Below, piece after piece: positions 59,204 through 64,000 of a DNA stretch of 64,000 nucleotides. The stretch is from Chloroflexota bacterium (GTDB taxonomy: Bacteria > Chloroflexota > Anaerolineae > Aggregatilineales > Phototrophicaceae): the NCBI GenBank assembly GCA_026707225.1, contig JAPOXG010000084.1, positions 62,001 through 126,000 of the forward strand, given 5' to 3'. Every line of letters begins with the position of its first letter. Within the stretch, counting starts at the first letter, position 1. The notes under the pieces were generated by a model. That model saw nothing but the letters and a program-made list of their open reading frames with translations, had not been told where the DNA came from and made no database searches. The position numbers and the translations under genes were made by a program.

Positions 59204-60069
59204 ATGCCCCAAGCGCCACTTCCAGAAATTCACAACGCGAAGCCTTTTGTCAAGTGGGTGGGCGGCAAGCGCAGCCTCTTGCCCGAATTGCTGTCCCGCG
59301 TGCCTGCCGAATTCAAGAACTATTACGAACCCTTCGTCGGTGGCGGCGCGCTCTTCTTCGCCTTGAAAAATGAAGGCAGGCTTAATTTAGCGGGGGGGGG
59401 GGGCAGGCATTCTTAAGTGATGTCAACTTCGATCTCATCAACACCTACCAAGTCATCCAGCGCGACCCCGAACCGCTCATTCATCGGCTGAAGCGGCACG
59501 CCCGTAATCACTCCAAAGACTCCTATTACCGGATTCGCAGCCAGCATCAACTTGACGACCGCGTCGAGATCGCCGCTCGTTTCATCTACCTCAACAAGAC
59601 CTGCTACAACGGCTTGTGGCGGGTGAATTCCAAAGGCGAGTTCAATGTGCCGATGGGCAGCTCAAAAAAGCCAGCCATCTGCCAACCTTCCATTTTGCGA
59701 GCCTGCCACCGGGCGCTGCAAGGTGTTGTCCTGCATCTGAAGAGTTTCACCGAAGTCGCTCCCAGCGAAGGTGACTTCATCTATTTCGATCCTCCTTATC
59801 ATCCTGTAAGTCAAACTTCATCATTCACTAGCTATGCGGAACATGGATTCGGCGAAGAACAGCAGATTTTGCTGCGAGATTTGTGTCGCGAACTTCACGA
59901 CATTGGTGTCAAGTTCTTGCTGTCCAACAGCGATACCTCTTTTGTTCGAGAGCTTTACAAAAGCGGGGCTTTCAAGATCGAGCTTGTTAAAGCGCCGCGT
60001 ATGGTCAATCGAAACGCGGACGGGCGCGGAGCTATCAATGAGTTGCTCATTATGAACTATGGGTATTGA
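59204..60069 (+). pseudogene. DNA adenine methylase (D12 class), frameshifted at a G12 tract
   Basis: The ATG at 59204 opens a Dam/DpnM-type methylase: [12 protein letters not shown] (SAM binding) and [15 protein letters not shown] (motif I). After NEGRLNLA the frame enters a run of twelve G (59392-59403) and stops at 59414-59416. The rest of the protein continues in another frame from about 59407 ([15 protein letters not shown]), through DPPY at 59788-59799, to 60069. One extra G, or two fewer, would restore a single protein of about 288 residues. Could be phase variation, a disabled gene or an assembly error. Class members methylate adenine, often in GATC; specificity here is inference. Confidence 0.85.
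59392..59403 (+). repeat. G12 homopolymer in the Dam gene
   Basis: Twelve consecutive G, the site of the frame break. Homopolymers of this length slip readily, both in cells and in sequencing. Confidence 0.9.
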
Positions 60070-60104
60070 GCAGATGAGTCGGCAAATATAAGGAGATAAC
60101 CATT

Positions 60105-60323
60105 ATGGCGAAAGATTGTACAAAGCATGACACTGGCTTAAAGCGACAACACCTTGAATCCATAATGAAGGAAATTCTGGAGAATCAGGGCGGCGCGGGA
60201 CGCCACAAATGCCCATACTGCGCATATGAGATTGGATTTAAGGCGGGGATTCGCCACGCGGCGAAAACCGCTAGCGAGGTCATTCAAAGAGAATCCCTAA
60301 TGAATTCCACTGACGGCAGCTGA
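60105..60323 (+). CDS. Small CxxC protein downstream of the Dam gene
   Basis: 72 residues with a strong AAGGAGATAACC ribosome-binding site. After a helical start (RQHLESIMKEILENQGG) it has HKCPYCAYEIGFKAGI, a CxxC pair preceded by Lys-His, then a helix. One CxxC could form half a zinc site in a dimer. It is 36 bases after the Dam stop and on the same strand, so it probably belongs with it. A controller or accessory role is a guess; no known restriction enzyme is recognised nearby. Confidence 0.7.
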   Translation: MAKDCTKHDTGLKRQHLESIMKEILENQGGAGRHKCPYCAYEIGFKAGIRHAAKTASEVIQRESLMNSTDGS

Positions 60324-60365
60324 TGGTAAATCTCTGAGAACTCTGCGCCTCTGTGGCAGAAAAAC

Positions 60366-60716
60366 CTATTCCCCGCCGTCCCCCTCGCCGCCGCCCAACA
60401 AGCCAGCCACTACTACCACAACCGCCGACCCCAGCGCGCCGACGACGATGCCGCCGATGAAGGGCAGCTTGACCAAGCCGGTGATTCCGAAGATGGTCAC
60501 CAGCAGCGAGCCGACAAAACCGCCGACCAAGCCCAGCAGGATATTGCCCAGCAGCCCATAGCCCTCGCCCTGCAGCAGCTTGCCGGCCAGGTAACCGCTC
60601 GCGCCCCAGACGAATAGCGAAACTGCCAAACCGATCAGTTTGCCCAGCATGCCCGGCAAAAACATCAATATCAGAAACAATGCGATGGCCAGTCCAAGGC
60701 CCAGCTTAAATTTCAT
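60366..60716 (-). CDS. GlsB/YeaQ/YmgE-like membrane protein
   Basis: 116 residues, almost entirely hydrophobic: a first helix at 5-25, then VSLFVWGASGYLAGKLLQGEGYGLLGNILLGLVGGFVGSLL, the glycine-rich pattern of the GlsB/YeaQ/YmgE (transglycosylase-associated) family, and a third Gly/Val-rich segment before an acidic tail. Members are small inner-membrane stress-associated proteins of unclear biochemical role. It is convergent with the CxxC gene. Confidence 0.8.
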   Translation of the reverse strand: MKFKLGLGLAIALFLILMFLPGMLGKLIGLAVSLFVWGASGYLAGKLLQGEGYGLLGNILLGLVGGFVGSLLVTIFGITGLVKLPFIGGIVVGALGSAVVVVVAGLLGGGEGDGGE

Positions 60717-60801
60717 TTTCTTCGCCTTTCAAACCTCAACTATCCTATTATACGCGATCGCGTCAAGCGCGGTTGCGGCGCGGCGCGGATCGCTGCGGCA
60801 T

Positions 60802-60831
60802 TTAGCAATTTGTCCGATCTTACAGTATGAT
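60802..60831 (+). promoter_or_regulatory. Promoter of ppk1
   Basis: TTAGCA at 60802-60807, an 18-base spacer and TATGAT at 60826-60831. About 40 bases of leader precede the ATG. No Pho box is recognised. Confidence 0.45.
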
Positions 60832-60878
60832 TTGGATACATACGTTTACTGGACTCGTAGATACAGACGAGCGGCAGC

Positions 60879-63020
60879 ATGATTGAAGCATGGGAAGCGC
60901 GGACGCCATCGCTCAGTCCTGAGAATTTCATCAATCGCGAATTGAGCACGATTGATTTTCAAAAGCGCGTACTGGCTTTGGCTGAAGACGAATCGACGCC
61001 GCTGCTGGAACGGGTGAAGTTCATCGCCATCGTCGGCAATAACCTTGATGAATTCTACATGGTGCGCGTCGGCGCCTATTTTCAGCGCTTGCATTTCAAC
61101 AATCCCCGCACCCGGCCCGATGGCATTACGCCCATGCAACTGCTGCGCCGCATCCACGATGAAGTCTCGGCACTGATCGCGCGGCAGCGCAAGGCGCGCA
61201 AGCACGTCTTTGAACTGCTGGCGCATGAGGGCGTCCGCTTCATCACCACCGTTCAGCTCAGCGAGGGCGAGCGCGATGCCATCACCTATTATTTCCGTTC
61301 GGAGGTCTATCCCGTCTTGACGCCTTTGGCCGTCGATCATGCCCGTCCCTTCCCCTTCATCTCCAATCTGAGTCTGAATCTGGGCGTTTATCTGGAACGG
61401 GAAAACGGCGACCTGGCCAGCGGCATCGATTTCGCTCGCATAAAAGTGCCGGTCGATATCCTGCCGCGGATCGTACACCTGGAGAAGGTGATGACGAATT
61501 ATACGGGCCAGGTGCATGAGGGTTATCACTTCCTCTGGATTGAAGACATCATCGCCGACTACCTCTCGGATCTATTCCCTGGCATGAAGATCATGGAGGC
61601 TTTTCCCTTCCGCATTTTGCGCAACGCCGATATCGATTATGAGCATGAGCAGGACGAAGACTTGCTGGATGTGAAGTCGATCATCGAGCAGGGTGTGAAG
61701 GAGCGGCGCTTCGGCTCGGTCGTGCGCTTAAGCGTTCCGGCGGGCATCAGTGAACGCATGCTCAACCGCCTGGCGAGTTCGCTGGAGGTGCCTTCCACGC
61801 GCGAAGTCTTTCGCATCGACGGCAAGCTGGGCTCGGCGGATTTGTTTGAATTGCTAAAAGTGGACCGCCCGGATTTGAAGGACCCGCCCTATGTGCCGCG
61901 CCTGGCGACGCCTTTCGCCCAATCGGCTGATTTCTTTGAAGTGATACGCAAGCAAGACGTCATCGTGCACCATCCCTATGATTCTTTCTCGCCGGTTGAG
62001 GACTTTTTCAAACGGGCGGCGCGCGACCCGGATGTGCTGGCGATCAAGACCACCTTGTATCGCGTCGGCAAAAACTCGCCGGTGGTCAATGATCTGCTCG
62101 AAGCGCGTGATAACGAAAAGCAAGTTACCGTGCTGGTCGAGCTCAAGGCGCGCTTCGACGAAGAGAACAATCTGGAATGGGTCACCGCGCTGGAAGAGAA
62201 GGGCGTGCACGTCGTCTATGGCGTTGAAGAACTGCCGGTCAAGACCCACGCCAAGATATCGCTGGTCGTCCGCCGCGAGCGCGACGGCATGCGCCGCTAT
62301 GTGCATCTGGGCACCGGCAATTACAACGCGGCCACCGCCCGTCTCTACGCTGATGCGGGCCTCTTCACCTGCAACGAGCAAATCGCCGATGACGCCTCGC
62401 GCCTGTTCAATCGTCTGACCGGTTACGCGCCCGACACCACTTATAATCACCTGCTGGTGGCGCCGGAATATTTGCAGGACGGCATTCTCGACTTGATAGA
62501 CAATGAAATTGCGGCGGCGCGGCGCGGCGAAGACGCTCGCATGATCTTCAAGATGAATCAGCTCGAGGAAGACCGCATCATTCAGAAGCTCTATCAAGCC
62601 TCGCAAGCCGGCGTCAAGATTGACTTGATCGTGCGCGGATTCTGCTGCCTGCGGCCCGGCGTGCCCGGCTTGAGCGAAAACATCGCCGTCAAAAGCATCG
62701 TAGGCCGCTACCTGGAGCACAGCCGCATCTATTACTTCCGCAATGCGCCCGAACATCAGCAGCTCTATATGGGCAGCGCCGATTTAATGCGCCGCAATCT
62801 GCTCAATCGGGTGGAAGTCGTCTTCCCGGTGCTCGACCCGCGAATCCAATGGCGGGTGCTGCGCATCCTGCAGACGGACCTGAATGATGTAAAGAATTCC
62901 TGGTCGCTGGGCAGCGACGCCAGTTATGCGCGCCTGTGGGATGCGGAAGACCAGAAAGCCTTCGATTCACATAGGCAATTCATGCAGGACAGCTTCGGCC
63001 TGTGTGACACGCCGGATTGA
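60879..63020 (+). CDS. ppk1: Polyphosphate kinase 1
   Basis: 713 residues, full length for PPK1. N-terminal domain starts FINRELSTIDFQKRVL; FIAIVGNNLDEFYMVRV is the head-domain signature. The catalytic domains hold His457 in VKTHAKISLV, the autophosphorylated residue (E. coli His435), and His614 in YLEHSRIYYF (E. coli His592), together with RGFCCLRPGVPGLSENI and MGSADLMRRNLLNRVE. It reversibly makes polyphosphate from ATP at the membrane or in the cytoplasm. No ppx gene is adjacent. Confidence 0.97.
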   Translation: MIEAWEARTPSLSPENFINRELSTIDFQKRVLALAEDESTPLLERVKFIAIVGNNLDEFYMVRVGAYFQRLHFNNPRTRPDGITPMQLLRRIHDEVSALIARQRKARKHVFELLAHEGVRFITTVQLSEGERDAITYYFRSEVYPVLTPLAVDHARPFPFISNLSLNLGVYLERENGDLASGIDFARIKVPVDILPRIVHLEKVMTNYTGQVHEGYHFLWIEDIIADYLSDLFPGMKIMEAFPFRILRNADIDYEHEQDEDLLDVKSIIEQGVKERRFGSVVRLSVPAGISERMLNRLASSLEVPSTREVFRIDGKLGSADLFELLKVDRPDLKDPPYVPRLATPFAQSADFFEVIRKQDVIVHHPYDSFSPVEDFFKRAARDPDVLAIKTTLYRVGKNSPVVNDLLEARDNEKQVTVLVELKARFDEENNLEWVTALEEKGVHVVYGVEELPVKTHAKISLVVRRERDGMRRYVHLGTGNYNAATARLYADAGLFTCNEQIADDASRLFNRLTGYAPDTTYNHLLVAPEYLQDGILDLIDNEIAAARRGEDARMIFKMNQLEEDRIIQKLYQASQAGVKIDLIVRGFCCLRPGVPGLSENIAVKSIVGRYLEHSRIYYFRNAPEHQQLYMGSADLMRRNLLNRVEVVFPVLDPRIQWRVLRILQTDLNDVKNSWSLGSDASYARLWDAEDQKAFDSHRQFMQDSFGLCDTPD

Positions 63021-63117
63021 TAGCGGCATTGCCTAAGCGACCTCGAATTGGCTTCTATCCAATAGGGGCAACTTAGTGGGTCGCTCGCTTCTTCAATGGA
63101 ATCCCGCGCGGCTTTGG

Positions 63118-64000
63118 CTATGCTTCTTCGGGGAAGCGGTACTCAACCGTGTAGGTCAGCGATTCTTCCGCGCCTGGCGCCACCGTGATTTCGAATTCGA
63201 TGCTCGCGTTATCCACCTTCACGAAGGGCGCTGAGCTTTCGATGATCCGCCAATCGCGCCAGCGGTATAGGCGCTCCGGCACGATGATGGTTGCCGAATC
63301 GTCCGCCTTGCGATTGCGCAGCCTGATCTCAAATGATTCTCGCGCGACCCGCCGCGAAGTAGCGCTGAAGTCCGTCTGCACGCGTTCGCCGGTCAAATCA
63401 AAAGCTGCGCCAAGATCCAGCGTGACGTCTTCACCTTGCGCGCTGTGGCGGACGACGTCCTCGCCGATAAGCAGATTCGCCCCGTCGTCATCGGCTTGAT
63501 ATACGCGAACGCGCCCGGCGGGCAGGTCCGCGCCCAGGCCGCTCTCGCCCCCCGTGCTGAACCCGAGGCGCGTCCGCACCTCAGCGCGCGTGATCCCGCG
63601 ACCTTCAATGTAATCGATGGGCGAGTAATAACCGCGAAATGCCGGGGAACTGTCAAAGATGTAGGTGATGCCCGCAGCAATGTCGGCGCCGCTGACGAAT
63701 TCAATCTGCTTGGTTTCCCGGTCTGCGATGGATACTGGACGCGCGATTGCGTAGAGTTTGTATTCGCTCAGGTCGCGCCGCGCCACGCTGTCGATCTCAT
63801 CCGCGGCCTCGCTCATGGCCATCGTGCGCTCCTGGGCGAATTCCTCAGCCTCCGTCTCAATCCGGCTGACTCCGCCCGCCACCAGCTTCAAGGCGGCGTT
63901 TTCGTATCCGCGTCCGCTATGATTGCTCAGGGTCACCATACCCTTTAGATCAAGCGCGCTCTCTTCAGCATTGAGAGTTACGTGGTAATCAGCGGTCCAG
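63118..64000 (-). CDS. DUF4139-containing protein (5' end beyond window)
   Basis: The frame is open to the right edge, so the N-terminus is missing; 293 codons are visible. The first residues in the window, WTADYHVTLNAEESALDLKG, and then VTLSNHSGRGYENAALKLVAG are characteristic of DUF4139. Later segments (FSATSRRVARESFEIRLRNRK, SLTYTVEYRF) form the C-terminal beta-rich end of this family. Family members are often exported or membrane-associated, of unknown function. An internal ATG at 63939 should not be taken as the start. Confidence 0.85.
   Translation of the reverse strand, partial: WTADYHVTLNAEESALDLKGMVTLSNHSGRGYENAALKLVAGGVSRIETEAEEFAQERTMAMSEAADEIDSVARRDLSEYKLYAIARPVSIADRETKQIEFVSGADIAAGITYIFDSSPAFRGYYSPIDYIEGRGITRAEVRTRLGFSTGGESGLGADLPAGRVRVYQADDDGANLLIGEDVVRHSAQGEDVTLDLGAAFDLTGERVQTDFSATSRRVARESFEIRLRNRKADDSATIIVPERLYRWRDWRIIESSAPFVKVDNASIEFEITVAPGAEESLTYTVEYRFPEEA

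Noticed and set aside
59614..60069. Separate gene starting at 59614
   Set aside because: Its frame is open and homologous to D12 methylases back to the G tract, so it is the second half of the Dam gene.

Overview
This 64-kb window is GC-rich chromosomal DNA, densely packed with bacterial genes. The gene content points to a member of Chloroflexota, probably Anaerolineae-like. The pointers are several DUF3179 proteins, a TIR-transmembrane-WD40 protein, a TPR protein with a Thr-Pro stalk and SH3-like end, CSLxxAI-type beta-helix secreted proteins and a DUF4139 protein. This placement is inferred from family content only: the window has no rRNA, tRNA or phage genes, no insertion sequence and no CRISPR array that I can see. 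Both ends cut through genes.

Layout. 1-3.8 kb: three tandem minus-strand DUF3179 exported proteins. The first, cut by the left edge, carries a C-terminal DsbA-like thioredoxin domain. 4.2-6.9 kb: two tandem membrane-anchored SGNH hydrolases. 7-12.2 kb: housekeeping genes (radA, asnS, a Sua5-type threonylcarbamoyl-AMP synthase, an SDR epimerase). 12.2-16.6 kb: a glycosyltransferase directly downstream of a 1096-residue TIR-TM-WD40 protein, with a 39-codon acidic ORF diverging from it. 16.9-23 kb: 5'-nucleotidase, acetyltransferase, FabG-like SDR, beta-helix protein, DnaQ-like exonuclease. 23.3-23.5 kb: a probable small RNA with its own promoter and terminator and a 13-nt perfect complement to the 16S rRNA 3' end. 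23.5-28.9 kb: a stress cluster (CbpA-like DnaJ, HtrA-like lipoprotein protease, acetyltransferase), a DtxR-family regulator, a Nudix hydrolase behind a structured leader, and a response regulator lacking its phospho-acceptor. 29-41.5 kb: nitrilase, second beta-helix protein, D-aminoacylase-like amidohydrolase, SPFH protein, FG-GAP protein, Nal1-like protease, threonine synthase, moaA, and a tandem SDR pair duplicated together with its promoter.

41.5-51.4 kb is mostly envelope genes: the TPR/TP-stalk/SH3 protein, an MscS channel, a large polytopic protein, a fourth DUF3179 protein and two small glycine-rich membrane proteins. 51.5-55.6 kb holds an enoyl-CoA hydratase and an accessory-looking stretch. 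That stretch has a more AT-rich Gre-factor-like protein whose catalytic acidic tip is replaced by lysines, a CgeB-like glycosyltransferase and an HEPN-like/DUF1232 protein. 55.6-59.1 kb encodes a pyruvate (or 2-oxoacid/acetoin) dehydrogenase E1alpha-E1beta-E2. 59.1-60.3 kb is a DNA adenine methylase frameshifted at a G12 tract, with a small CxxC protein. Its promoter has two GATC sites in an inverted repeat around the -10 box. The window ends with a GlsB/YeaQ-like membrane protein, ppk1 and the 3' part of a DUF4139 gene.

Most interesting parts: (i) the sRNA-like locus at 23.3 kb; (ii) the phase-variable-looking, possibly self-methylation-sensitive Dam locus at 59.1-60.3 kb; (iii) the lysine-tipped Gre-like protein; (iv) the DUF3179 array with its DsbA fusion and shortened variant; (v) the TIR-WD40 locus. 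Functions given for these are inferences from sequence and context.
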